Below, in pieces: positions 1 to 13,900 of a stretch of DNA of 64,000 nt. The translations under genes and the position numbers were made by a program. The first letter of the stretch is position 1; each line of letters opens with the position of its first letter. The notes under the pieces were generated by a model that saw only the letters and a program-made list of their open reading frames with translations, ran no database searches and had not been told where the DNA came from. This DNA comes from Lineus longissimus (Eukaryota; Nemertea; Pilidiophora; Heteronemertea; Lineidae): the NCBI RefSeq assembly GCF_910592395.1, contig NC_088310.1:8131501-8195500 (forward strand). Reading direction: 5' to 3'.

Positions 1-3000
1 CTCCTACTCTATAAGGAAGGCCTACGAGTTGTCATTCACACGTCTAATCTGATACAGCAAGATTGGCATCAGAAGACTCAAGGGTAAGATGAAGTATTTT
101 GTGACTTTACAAATAGTCTTTACTGCAATAGTGTTAATGATGATTGATACACATGGAAACATCGCTTTTAGCTTTCCCTTGCAGTCAATGTTCCCCAACA
201 GATGTTTCCTGATGTAAGAAGTCTAGGTAGATGATTTTTTTTTGCTTGGGGCATAACTCTACAGTTAACTTCAGGCAAGTCTAGAGTGGGCCATTAAATA
301 GGGCCAATGCTTGAACCATCAGCGTCTATGATGTCTCTACTGAGGTACCAGATTGGTTCGGACTGAGATTTTTTCTCATACAACAGACAGGGCATAGATT
401 TATTCTGTAAAAATCATGCTTCCCATTATTCAAGCTCTTCCCCTTTTTTACAGTATTTGGATCTCCCCGCTCTTCCCCAAGCTGTCTAACCCATCTGACA
501 AAGGAGACTCCATTACCATGTTCAAACATGATTTGCTGCAGTACCTAGGAGCTTACGGCTCCAACAGACTAACTGAGTGGGAGAAGCACATTCGGGAACA
601 TGACATGTCGAAAGCAAAGTAAGGTCATTTGCAGTTCCTTGTATAGTGCAGGGGCAGGGGGACAAATGAAGAACAGCATTTGTCAGTTCCTCTCTATTGG
701 GGACAGGGAATTTGGACTCAGATAGGTTTTTTTATAATAATTGATCACTGTTATCAGAACACCTCTCTATTAAGTGCCCTTGATGAAGAAGTTCTGCTGT
801 ATAATTCAGTGTTTCTTTTCTTCAAGGGTATACATCATTGGTTCTATCCCCGGCAGACATCGAGGAGATGCTAAATCAAGATACGGTCATTTGAAGCTAA
901 GACAGGTGGGTGCTGAACATGTCATCGAAATATTGAACCAACAACCATAAACCCAGCTTTCGTACAGTTAAAAGTACAAAATATTCCATGGATTGAGACT
1001 GTCTTTCGTAACAGATGAACAATTTTGAACACGCAACTCCATGTTAGTTACATTATAACGACTTGATGGCTTGGGTTACTTTCTTATTTTAAGGCCAGAG
1101 ATCTCGGACCGAGACAAGTAGAGAGTTCATTTCATTGTGTTCTGTTGCACTTGCAGGTGCTACAACGGAAGGGCCCACAGTCTAGAGATGTTCATGGGTG
1201 GCCAGTGGTTGGTCAGTTCTCTAGTATAGGCTCTATGGGTGCCAACAAAGAGAATTGGTTGTGTGGCGAGTGGTTACAGAGCCTTGGAGCTGGGCAGGGC
1301 GATTCAACAGGTCTAGGCCACCCAAAGCTGCAACTGGTAATATCATCGACTGTCTTATCTTATCATATTCTTTTAATCTGTGTGCACTATCACAGCTAGT
1401 ATGTTGGTCTTTCACCAAAGTAAGGTTCAACACCATAACCTGGTGTCTATAGTCTGTTTAAAGTTAAAGGTTTGGGTTTGGGTTTATAGTCTGATATCGA
1501 CTACGATATAGGTACGACTTTGCCCATTTATCCTGGTCTGTCCCAAAACCTTTCAGTAGACCTCAGGTGAACAGCTTAGCCAGCGCTATATGAATATTTC
1601 CTTATGTGAACTTTCTTGAACCGTGTCTTGCAGATCTACCCAAGCAAGGACAATGTGAGGCTAAGCCTTGAAGGCTACCCTGCTGGTGGTTCCCTCCCTT
1701 ACAGTATCAAGACTGCCCAAAAACAAACATTCCTCCATGCTTTCTTCCAGTAAGTTCTACATAAGTCCTCCCAATTGCGAAAAATTTCAAAATCTCATAA
1801 CCTGTTTATGGGAGAGAGTTAATTCAATTGAGCAGGTTTGGCATGCTAAAAAGTGCCAATTCCTGTTTTGAGGACCAAGCAAATGTACTCCAGCTCACGA
1901 CTGTTAGAACGCTATGGAACTATTGAAACGCTAGCCTGTGTCAAGTGACGAATCTACACAATACACATGCCATATTTGGAAACAAAAATGGACAACTGAA
2001 AATGTTCACACGCCAGACTGAAATATAGGTCTGCCATAGTGATGTGGTCAAGATCAATGAAGGGACTGCAATCTATTTTACTTACATCTAAAGGATGACC
2101 TGAAATGAATATGAAACACAACATTGACAAACATTCAACCAGTAAAGGCAAGCTTCTCGATTGTTTTATGAACCATTTGATTCTTTAATCAGTGCTAACG
2201 AAAAGTATGTTTTTCTAGTGTCTGGAAATCTGCTGTGCGAGGTCGAAGCCAGGCATCCCCTCACATCAAGACGTACAGTCGGATGTCACCCAATGGGGAT
2301 GACCTGGCGTGGTTCCTGGTGACCAGTGCCAATCTTTCCAAGGCAGCGTGGGGTGCACTGGAGAAGAGTGGCTCGCAGCTGATGATCAGATCATATGAAC
2401 TGGGGGTACTGTTTCTTCCAGATCACTTTGTAAGTAGAGGAACATTAGTTCATGCAGGGGGAGGAAGGGGTGTGTGTGCAGGGCTCATGTTCGCATTAAC
2501 ATTTTTGGGCCTGTGGAAGAGGCTCCACTTCCCTATGTATAAAAATGATGTGCATTCGATATACTCGAATATGCAATTTTTTTGACAATCTCCCTCTGCT
2601 AATGGGTGATTTATTGGTGGGAATTTCAATGAATGGCTGGGCAAATGTAAAGAAAACAATTATTTATTCATTCAACAAGGCTAACAAATAACAGTTTATA
2701 TTTACACAAACGTTTCAGGCAGTGATTGTACTAACAAATAACATGCAACTAATTTACAAGGACAGTGAAGAGTGATTGTTTTTAAACCTTGAGATCAATG
2801 AAAACCAAAACTTTTTCTGAATATCTGTCAACATGAACTTATCATCAAAGGTGAACTGACTATTTCGATGTTTTGCAATTTGATATCATAATATGATAAA
2901 CAGGACAATAAAAAATGTCACTGTAGAAATTGCAGCGTTCGTAATTCATACAAACAAGGTCATCATCCAGGAAAAAAATTATGTCATTCCCAGTGACGAT

Positions 3001-3839
3001 CTCATGCCGGGCAACTTGCATGAATAATGACTTCCGCGGTGACATTTGTTATCATGTTCTTTAGTATCATTATGATATCAAATTACAAAACGTTGAAAAT
3101 GTCAGTTCATCTTTAAGTGATACATAGCTATTTACAATAATTTTAATGTAAATGCAATCAAATGCAGTTTCAATTAAATTTTTTAATTTCTGTGCCAATC
3201 ATTTCAGAATTGATTTCGAGTATATCTCATCAATATTTAACAACTTCTGTACTTTCCAGGGTGACAAAACGTTCAAGACTTTGAAAAATGTTGACGACTA
3301 CTTTCCCGGGAGTAGCACGTTCCCCGTTCCCTATGACCTGCCTCCTCAGCCTTACACAAGACAAGGTAAGTTTTGCCGGAGTTCTCTCAGAATCCGTGTT
3401 GGTAACTGACCAATTGGTAGCTGCGCCTCACTCTGGGCAGAATTAAGGGGCAGACAAGAGGTCTATTTGGGTTTGTGCATCTGGTCAAGAATCAGAGGAA
3501 ACTCTCACCTTCAATAGGAATGAGATGATTGAGTAGTCTGCTTATGCCAATGAACTAAGGCAAAAAGTCTGAGATTCTTTTCCAGTGAAAATCATTGATT
3601 TGCACTCACTTGTAAAAAAATGCCTCTAAAATATCTATTTTTGGTCCAATTTTGATCAATACTAAGATCCAGAGAGAGTTGAGACAGAAATCTGTCCATA
3701 ACAGCTATCAAGTTTAGTGTTTAGTGAGAGGAAATTTGACAACCTTGCTTCTTACTTTGCAGACAAACCGTGGATCTGGGACATTCCGTACACTGACCTG
3801 CCAGACACCAACGGAAATGCCTGGTGTCCCCCCTCGTGA
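1..3839 (+). CDS. TDP1: Tyrosyl-DNA phosphodiesterase 1, C-terminal part (8 exons, 5' end outside window)
   Basis: TDP1 removes tyrosyl and other adducts from DNA 3' ends, for example after stalled topoisomerase I; it acts in nucleus and mitochondria. Exons read here: 1-83, 454-618, 827-905, 1157-1336, 1634-1749, 2219-2429, 3260-3365 and 3763-3839 (TGA at 3837). Phases join without conflict and give 338 residues. The window opens in the middle of an exon at [16 protein letters not shown], typical of the TDP1 core, so the first HKN motif and the N-terminus are upstream. The second HKN motif is complete in the 2219-2429 exon: SPHIKTY supplies His and Lys and [10 protein letters not shown] supplies Asn. 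The tail ([12 protein letters not shown], then PWIWDIPY) is the conserved TDP1 ending. The gene is tail-to-tail with ADCY10. Family membership is secure; exon edges are by eye. Confidence 0.95.
2847..3114. mobile_element. Small inverted-repeat element in a TDP1 intron
   Basis: The two ends, about 47 bp each, are imperfect inverted repeats. The left end reads AAAGGTGAACTGAC and the right end is the complement of AAAGATGAACTGAC; both continue inward with a matching run that includes AATTTGATATCATAAT. Total length is about 268 bp with no coding capacity, as expected of a MITE. No clear target-site duplication was found. A related left end starts near 7497 in an ADCY10 intron. Confidence 0.6.
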
Positions 3840-4375
3840 CACCTTAAGAGACTTGCTCCAACACGGAGCACGCATAATCAGTTTAATAACGATTGGACTT
3901 TTGGGATAATACTAATACACTGCCAGGTGAAGCAGATTTTTGGTGCTGTTCGATTCGTTGTGTGATGTGATTTCGTGGTTTGACTGTAATGTGAGGGTGT
4001 TTGATACTCAAAGACTCTTTGCAAGACATCAATCAATAGTGTGTAGTCATTTCAATGAAGTGCAGTGACTTTAATTCAACAAGCCAATATGGATGCATCC
4101 TTTGATAAAGTGTGCCTTGACATGAATTGGGCCCAGGTGCTCAATCAGCCTAAGAGATCAACGCCAGCATTAAGCTAAAGTAGACGTTATCTCCTTCAAT
4201 GAATTTCATTTACAATAGTAGCATTAGGACTTAATGCTAATGTTACTGCTGATAACGATCGAGCAACTGGACCCTGCAATTTATATTGACCAAATCAACA
4301 TGCTGTTATGAATGTGCAAATGTATCATGCAGGATTCTGTACGTGAATTTGTTTTGAAAATCATATACATCTGTT

Positions 4376-4381
4376 ATTAAA
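4376..4381 (+). terminator. Candidate polyadenylation signal (ATTAAA) of TDP1
   Basis: ATTAAA lies 537 bases after the TDP1 stop codon, and the stretch 3840-4375 holds no other gene, so it reads as the 3' UTR. No canonical AATAAA is seen earlier in this stretch. Inference from motif and position only. Confidence 0.45.
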
Positions 4382-4917
4382 TGTTGGTCAGAAAACACAC
4401 TTCCTACCTATTGTCTGTTACTTTAGCTGCCTGTAAGTGTTTGAAAGTATGATTGAAAACAATGCCAACTATTAACCCCACCCCCTCATCGATAGTTCAT
4501 CGCACCTTTTGACACAGCCTGTCATGTGTGAACATTTTAAGCCTGTCTGGTTTAGCCATCCTAAGTACGATGCAGTACACGTCAAAAGAAACCAGTCAAG
4601 TGCACAATGCGTCAACAATATTTACATCTAATCAATGATTCATGATGTGAGGAAAAACAGGACAAAATGTCAGACAGACATTCGGTCAAATCGGCTGTTT
4701 CCTTCATCAAGGGAAACATCTAATTCTGACATACTGAGGTAACTAGCTTTGCTATTTCTCTATAGCCCAGCCCAGAGTGCTGATAAGCAGCCACAAAAGA
4801 ATGTCCTTTTGGATAGTAGTCCGTATCAATTTGTATGGCTTAAACAGTGACAAGAAACTGTCCTGAGAGACACACCTGAGTTCGATAGATCCACTTTCAT
4901 TTGTTCTGGTTTCGATG

Positions 4918-7900
4918 CTACATTTCCATATTACCAATGAGACACATCTGCGAGAACCACTCTGGTAGTGGCAACGTGAACTGCACATTCATATTTGTCT
5001 CCGTTTCTTCATCTGCACCTTTCAGCATCTCATTGAGAGACGGGTCGCGTCCCCATCGACGCTTCCAAAACGGTACTTGGACAATATTTTCCGACTCCCA
5101 CATCTTCTGATTGTGTTGTGCCCAGGCTTTGTCAAAGGTTACGCTCAGCTGCTCGGACTTGGCTATGCACGCCGCCAGGCTTGACCTCATTGCTTTGTCA
5201 TTGCCACTGATACCGTGAGCGAAAGCTTCCAGGAGGAGTCTCCTCGGCTGGATGACCTCAATATGCTTGCAGATCTTGATGAAGGTCTTCATCACCTGCC
5301 GAACAAAAATGAGGATAATGAGTAAATACATGTAGATCTGGGAAACACAGCAAGTTGTCGAGTCGGTCTGGAAACCACAGAAGTTATCTCGCAATATGGG
5401 TTCGTAGGGACATTTGAGTTACAAATCAGAGCCAGAGCAAGAGGGGAGCAGGCCACCTTCATTCACAGAAAGTTGCTAGGTTATTCAGAAAATCCAAACA
5501 TGAAAGAGATGAATCAAGACACACACAATCAGAGGTGCAAGTCTTGCAGCCTCAAGCATAAGAACTGAGAAAACCCCATTACTGAAAAACTATGTGGAAC
5601 TCTAACAGAGGTCATCGGCTTGAACACTCACGTCCTTGAGCTGAACCTTCCATTCAATCAAGTCGGGTCGACTGCTGCTCGTTGAGAACTGACTCAGCCG
5701 CAGTAACTGACACTCGACGACCTTCGAGTAGGCCAGACTCCCCATGAATGTGCGGAATGTCTCCAATGTTGGCATAACCTCCTCGGCTCTGGAATACCAG
5801 CTCTCTGCCTTAAAGATACTCCCAGTTCTTGTGTACCTATTGTAGAATAGTGGCATAAACTGCAGAATTATGTTCATTTATTTCAACCAGAATATACCAA
5901 CTCTGCCGTGTGATCAATTTTATACTGGTGTCATTGCCTGACCGAGATGAATTCAAGAATGTGACCAGATCAAAGTTACCAAAAGATTGTGGTGTTGCAC
6001 AACACTACCGGCAGGTTATCCTTGGGGTAGGCCCAACATGCTCTTTCACAGTGGCAACTAAAGTCGGTCAACTATGACACCGGCTTACCAGGGCTGTGTA
6101 ACATTACAATTTGTGCTCCACTATTACTGTTTAGTGACAAGAGGTCAGCCAAGAACCTTAGGCCAAATCTATCTGAAAAACACTTTCGAAAAATGTCCGA
6201 CAATTCTTTACCATAGGCACATTGCAATGGCAACATGAAACTTGAGGATCTTCTCAGGTGTGAGTGATGGATGGCTCCACGTTTCAGTGAAGTATTCATT
6301 ACAAACTTCAGGATCCTCTAAAATATGACCTGAACAAGAAAGAAAAAACTTGTAAAATCATACATCTTGATAAACAGAGTTGAAAAATACCCATATATCA
6401 ATTCTTTTTCTCATTTTTATATCCTTTTCTGACCTCATGATCTTTACTCTCTAAAAGCTATAGGTTGTCTTTGGACAGTTGTGATCCCTTCTAGTATGTT
6501 GCTGGTGATATGCTTTCAGAGAGGAACATTGGTTATATCACACCAGTTTTCAACGTCTTTTGGAATGGAAATACTTATTCTCCCTCACAAGGCCATCTTG
6601 ACATTGAAAACTTTGCCCCAAATAACTGTTTAACCTCGGAAACAGAGCTGTAAGGCAAATGGATTGAAACTTACCAGTGTGGAGTACAAGGCTCATGGAG
6701 CCCACATAGTACCATGTCAAACCAATCTTATCCCTCAGTTCCTCGGCTATCAACTGGATGTTCTTTAGCACTCGAACACATCCAACATTCCTGACAAGGA
6801 GAAGATACTGACTGAGTATTTGTTTAAAAGAATTAAAGATGAGGCAAAAGCTACACTTCCATCAACAACTCCAAAACTGGGGAAAAATTCTATGGGCATT
6901 TTAGGATTCCTGTCATGTACTTACTCCATCCTGAGCAACAATGCTTCTGCCAGGCTGGGGAGGACATGCAGCACCACTTCTGGTGCGTGGATACGCTGGG
7001 TAATCCGAATCACATTCTGACCTGAAAACATCATATCAAGCATTTTATGATTCTGTTTCAACACTATGCATCATAGTATCACATTGTTACAAGACGGTTA
7101 TTTCGGGTTGCTGTTGCATACGAAATTCCCTACTGGACTGATATATATAAGGCTGTCCTCGTAAAGTGGCTGAAGAAAGAGCAACATCTTGTCTCACCAG
7201 CATCACAGGCTTCTACAAGTCTTCCCTTGTTGAGGTACGCCTGCATCATTGTCGAGTGGAGGCAGGAGATGGAGAGAACATCATCTGGAGTTAGGTCATC
7301 AATGGAATCATTGATCCTGGAAGGAAATTATTCGACATTGTGAACCGCTAAATTGTCATGCCTTTTAATTTTTGCAACCTTCAAAAATGCCTGAAAGTAA
7401 TTTTCCAAATTTTTATTTTGGCGGAGCACAAAAATTCTTTCCATTATTCAATTAAAAAGATATCTTTTTGTGATTTTTAAATTGCGAATTGTGGTTAAAA
7501 GATGAACTGACACTTTTAACGTTTCGTAATTTGATAGCACGATAATAACATTTTTAATAAACACAATAATAGTAGCTGCAAAAATCATGGGAATTTGTAA
7601 TTCATGCAAGCTGTGTCAAAACATGAGACAGCACCAAACCAGAAAAATTTGGTGTGGAGAAGACTAAAAGACAGCCAAAAAAGTCACAGAGCTAATATTT
7701 GACTGCTGATCGAATTCATGATAACAAAATTTGAAAAGAAACACAAACCTGTCAAGAGCAATGTTCTGGTACGTTGCGGCGAATTCTTTCTTGCCGAGTG
7801 CCGTGCTCACTTCGATTATACATGTGTATGCAGACACGACCTGGAAGAGAATTATCAAAGCTGTGGAGATCAGTCAAGCGAGGATTCCTGAATGACGAGT

Positions 7901-10900
7901 TGTTGTCCATTCTGGCGACTCTTCCTCAAAGCTTCCCGATTCGACTATGCCATGGAGATACCACAGCATAGCTAGATCAGGGAGTTTCACGTAAACAGCT
8001 AGATCGAGCTGTAACAAAACATAGCCAAGATGTACAGCATTTTTACTCATAGTCATAAAGAAAAGTGGAATATCTTGTAAAATCTGACCTGTCAACTAAT
8101 GTTGTACCAATTGGCAGAGAAAATTGGGATTCATTGTTGCAATCAATGAGGACATGTGCAGTTGTGCACTTCTTTGCGCAATCTATTTTTAGAAATGACA
8201 CAGGTTATAGCGAGAGTGTGGTCAGTATTCCATACCTGCTATATTCTGATAACCTCACATTTTTCGAATGATCACACTTACTGATGATAAGGAATGGACT
8301 GACTTTTCTACTATGTTCAGCTGCTGCAGCGCTACAGCGAATGCACTCTTGAAGTTCTGATGGATCATGTGGATCTGGTAGAGGTCGTGCAAGCATCTCA
8401 CAACATCACTTTGTTCCATTTGATCACTTGCAAGACTGAAAAATAATTTGATACAACCAGGCTGGTCTAAAGCGGAAGTGAAGGGGGAAGGCTGGGTATT
8501 AAAGGGTCGTAGAAAAACTTGTTTTTCATGCAGATTTTGACAAAAAGTGGTGCTCTGCAGAGACCCAGAGAGCCTATTGACCCCCTCTTCAGGACCAAAA
8601 AGTATTTAGCTCTCACATCTATCAGCCAGTAACCGTATATCAAAAAAGAGTGTTCTTTGATGACTTATCAGCAAGTTATCTGATGTTGAACTGAACTATA
8701 TTATATATAATATAATATAGGCTCCAGATAGCTTTAACCTAACCCAAACCGAACTTAGGTTAGGAAGTTCAAATGACTTAGGAGCTAAGCCTACATTTAT
8801 AATGTAGTAAAAGAAAGGATTTCTCACCTGTCAGCAGGCTGAACCTTGGAGTCACTGGGGGTTTTCCTGTGCTTGCTTAGCCTGAACTTCTCGATGGCTA
8901 TGGTGATGGAACAGGACAATGAATTGGATGGCTGAGACTTCTTCCACAGCTTCAAGGCCTTTCTAAGGCACTGTTCAGCTTGGAGACCTTTTCCTAGTTG
9001 AGCATGTGCCTGAAATTTGAACACATCTGTTTCAGTGGTACTGTGAACTTAGATACCTCACAGTTGGTATTGGTATTGACATTTAATAATTAACCAGCAG
9101 ACAAGTAATCTATTGCCCCCATCAAAGCGATAATTGTTGCAGGTCGCAGCAATGAAAATATTTCATTTGCAGGGCATTCGTTATCTAGCATATCATGAAC
9201 CTGGTACCCACCTGTCCTTTAAACATGTAGAATACAGCATAGGCATTCTTGGAGACGTTTTGATTGAAAGCCTGCGACACATATCGTTCAAATGGATTCT
9301 GTCCCTCTTTCAGCATGTCAATGATATTCTCCACCTCCTCCAGGTATGCAAGTGCCTGAGGGAAAAACATTCAAAGTTAAAATTGATCATACAGTGATCC
9401 AATGAAGGCATAAAGTGATAACCAATGCCCCCAGTAACAAGTCTGAGAGGTATTTGGTTCTATTTCATTCCCGATTGTGCACTTTGGCAAATTCTCGCTT
9501 GATCGTGTTGGTCAGCAATCCCTTGCCTGATTTGGGAGGTAAAAGTAAAAACCATTCCAGAGTTTAAACCCATGACCCTTTGCTTGTGTCCGAGGGTCGA
9601 TCATCTTAACGTTAACCAGTATGAAGTCACCCTACTCAACACCACGGTAGGTCACTTTACCTGAGTGAGTTCATTGACGCCGATCTCGGCAGCAGCAGCA
9701 TGGCACAGGGCATAGATTGTATTCCTGGCATCTCCCGCACACTTCCAATGCCGCGTCAGCTCGGGATAGACATATCTTAGCACAGAACTACAGTTGCATT
9801 CGCGTTGGTCGAAGTCACTCAGCAGGTTGTTCTCTTCCTCGGCACTGACGACTATTTTCTCTGCACTCTTGGAATGTGGCAGACTATGAAAAAAAAGGAG
9901 GGTATTATCATTTATCATACCCCAGTCAATATGGTATGATCATTGGGCCTATTAAAGAGATGATTACCATAGGAAGAACAATCTACAGTTAAAGTGTCAG
10001 TGACATCTATAGCTAGGGTGTCGAGTGACATAGTCATCAAAGGATATTATCTGTTGTTACCACAAATGGAACATTTGCATCTGGGTCCTCTTTATTTGAG
10101 TTAACTATAGTCACGCTATGCCATGTTTGCCTTCTCTGGTATAAACACAACCTAAGACTCTTCAAAGGTATTGATTGATCTGCACAACATGAGGAGGTTG
10201 CACAATATCTTTCAAATGTAGAAAGAACTCCAAGCTACGAATAATGCCTATGAAGTAAAGACTGAGAGATTACCCTAAGAAATCTTGAATGCACGACTTC
10301 CTTCTTGATTGCTGCTTGTCTCCTTTCAAGTCCCCTCCAAGCGTATTTCCTGTTTTCTCTTGCTTCAATGGTGCTACAGCATCGTCTTCTTCAGACTCCT
10401 CGATAGGTGCTACACGACTGCTGCTGAACACTGAAAGAAGAAAACACTACAGTATAATCACCAAGGATAGCCTCTGGAACCCAAACACAGGTTTTTGTTT
10501 AAATATCCTCCGGAAAGGCCAACCTGTAATGCCTGGGTGCTGAAGTTTGTGAGGTCTGGATGTGTATTGCTCAGCTCAAAATCAGTGGGGGGGGGGGGGG
10601 TATCTACCTCGTGATTTGTCAGGGGATTCCAAAGATACATATTTTAGGCAAGGGAGAATCCCACATCAGCCCATTTGCCACCTAGTGCCAATAATATGAA
10701 CTTACTAAACATTCAGGAGACATCTGAAGTGCCAATAATATGAACTTACTAAACATTCAGGAGACATCTGAGAACGAAAAATGTTTCAGGTAATGGTTTT
10801 AGGTAATGTGGTGTTAAACACATGTGCGGCTTACATTTCTGGGAGGACGTGGGAGTTGGTTTTGAAAATGAGCCCTCGCCATGCAAACTGGACATCAGTC

Positions 10901-13900
10901 GACCCCGACTCTTCATCTTCTGGCCATGTTGCGTTCTAGACACACCGACATCCGCCGAGAACAATTCCTCCTTTTCTTCATCTGTCATTTCACTTTCCAT
11001 TGGCACGCTCAGGGCCCTCGATCGGTATGGCATGATATCGCCACCGCCACAGTACTTGCACTTGAACGCCTTGGTCTCAAGGAACACGGCTGCCAGTCGA
11101 TGCAGGAGAATTCTCTGGTCCTCCAGGAGGATCTCGTAGGCCGTCTCTTGCATTGTCGCCGAGGCAAACACCAGCGTTTTACACTGTGAGAAATCTTCAT
11201 GCGCTTTCTTATCGAGCGTACAAAAGCACTGATTCTTCATGGGTAGACCTGAGCCTCTTTCCTCATTCAAGCTCTTGTCGACGTTGGCACCGCAGGCAAA
11301 CACGCCATTTCTGATGAGACGTATCACCGACAACTGAGTTTCCTTCTTCTCCTTTGACGGAATCACAGCCTCGAGTAAATCTGGCTGGAACGATTCGCCG
11401 AGAATTGACGCACATTTGACGGTCAGCTGATCTGTTGGGTTCATCTGGTCTATTCTTGCCAGAATCAATGCTGAAAATTGAAATGATATCTTCATAAGCA
11501 AGTAATAAAGTAATATAGCTTTCTATTCAAATTTAAGGAGCAACTCAAGCCAAGGTTTTATCGCCCGCATGTGGACATTTCACATGGAGTCAAATATGCT
11601 CAAACCTGAGCCTGACTCTTAACGGGAGGGCACAGTTGGTTAATGAGAGTAATCAGAAGATGTACTAGATGTACTAAAGTTGTAGTCGTTTTGGCATTTG
11701 TATATTCAAGTGCACTGAGCTTTTAAGTAGGCCTACAGGACAAATCAACTTAAGAAGAATCCAAGGAGCTATCAAACAGTTTGATATTTGAATTGGTTTC
11801 AGCTGTAAAACCTGTCTTCTGAACTAGTCTGAAGTCTCTAAGGTAAACTCTAGCTGCCACCGATGACCATTTAAAATAAAATGGCACTCTCGTAGAACAT
11901 TGCTCCAAAGGAATAAAGGTTTCTTCTTGGATCGAACATGAATAGATTTTGGGAGTTATACCTTTGACTGATTCTGGTATCTGTATCGCCTTGATTCTCT
12001 CATTGTTCAGCGGATCGATAATACACACTTTTGGTGTGTTCATGGCAATACTGTCCTTGCTGCCAACTGCACTTGAGGTGATCAAATCAGCATTGGCATT
12101 CAGCAAGAGATCCTCATTGTTTGGTATCACCATATTCTTGTTGTTCAAATTCTGCTCCGTTGCAGGAACGATTTCAATCAGGCTGTCGGAGATCATCTCG
12201 CGTAGGAGTTCTTCACACCACTGTGGTACGCCGTTGCTTTTGGTCACCAGGATTCTGTAACAAAGATACAGATAATCAAGTTGGCGGGTCTGGGTTTCGG
12301 CAAGTGATAAGCAGACCTTTTGCTTACAGTAACACTTACTCAGCTAGCAGTCTGGGAATGCCTTTAACTCCCAGCATCTGGCAGGCCAGTGATGAGAGGC
12401 AACCAGGTTCCAGTCCTCCAATGCTAATTACGCTGACTTTCCTCGCCTCCTTGGGCATGATCTGCAGACACTCTGCCAAGAAGGGATCGCTGGCTCCCTT
12501 GGATGGCCGCTTGGTCATTATGACCATGGAGACCGCAGACATACAGAGGGGGACGAGGAACATTGAGGATTCCTTATCCATGTAGAACGCATCGTCGACA
12601 GTGAAGAGCATGAAGCCGTACTTGCTGCTGGCCTGAAGATGGTAGAAGGATGAAATTTTTGTAGTGTCACATGTATTGAAAGCAGGAAATCAAATTATTC
12701 TTCCAATAAACAGCTAACCAGGCTAAACAATATGAAAACATACTGAGTGGAATCCTTCATAACAATTAAGAAAGGACCAACAAACAATCCTGGTAAACAA
12801 CTTATACAGCCAAGATTTCTTTCAATTTAACACAAATCTAAAGATAATTCTACACCTATTATTGGAACTAATTAAGAGTTGCTAATACCTCATATACTAT
12901 TCTCTCAATCAGGTCTAATATGCCATTTTCCCTCTCATTGTAGACGGTATCTTGTACAACTGGGAACTTGACATGAAAAATCTCATTGAGCAAGAAGAGA
13001 GCATCCGTGATTTCCTGATGCGAGAACATCTCCAGCAGCACAAGTTCTCGCTCCTGGTAGTGCGCCGTCATGTCGAGTTTCAACATCTCGGCCAGCAAGG
13101 ATCGCGCCGTGAAGTATGGGATCCTCTTGCTGTTGATTGTACACTGACAGAAGAAAACTCTGAAATAAATCGCAATTTTGAAAATCAGGAAGTGTTTCAA
13201 CAAAATTGTAAGAGCAAACAAAAATCAAGAGGATATTTCAAGTTTTGAAAGTGCTCGTTGACAATTGCTCAACGTCAGATATCAAAGATACGGTTCTGAA
13301 AGCCTGGCAAACAGGATCAGGTACCCAACCACTGCAGCTGCTGAGAGAACAAATCAAGAGGGGTGTCCAAACTAGTAAAAGGTTGGCGTGAATTGACCAG
13401 AGTGGCACTTTTTACAGTGTTTTCTAATATACGTTTACTGGGCTTTTCTTATTACCCGATCTTCTCCTCCTGGTCAGCGTATGACAATATATCACAAAGC
13501 AATCGTGTCTTTCCCACACCAGCTTCTCCCTCGATGATGATGATGTCACTCATGCCTGGTGGCACCTCATCACCGCCATCTCGCTTCCACAAGATCTGCC
13601 GTCTGATAGTCTGCACCTCTTTCTTACGGCTCAACAGCGGGTAGAAGAACTTCCGGTATTTCCTTTGACTCCCTGTTGCCACACTAAAATAGAATACATG
13701 TACATGTAGATATCAAGTTCAAGTTTGTTTTGACGTCATAAAATCTCTTCAATGACTTCGTATAACATTGCAACCCGTATTTATTAACATCATTTTCATC
13801 ATATCTTGTAGTTATTCTACCAAGCAGCTTCTTTAATTCATAATAACTGACAGCATTTTGAAATTATGAAACTGTCAAAATTATTGAAAATATTTCAGGA

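Noticed and set aside
10822-11189. Plus-strand frames of about 100 codons
   Set aside because: They are antisense shadows of the large ADCY10 exon 11470-10835.
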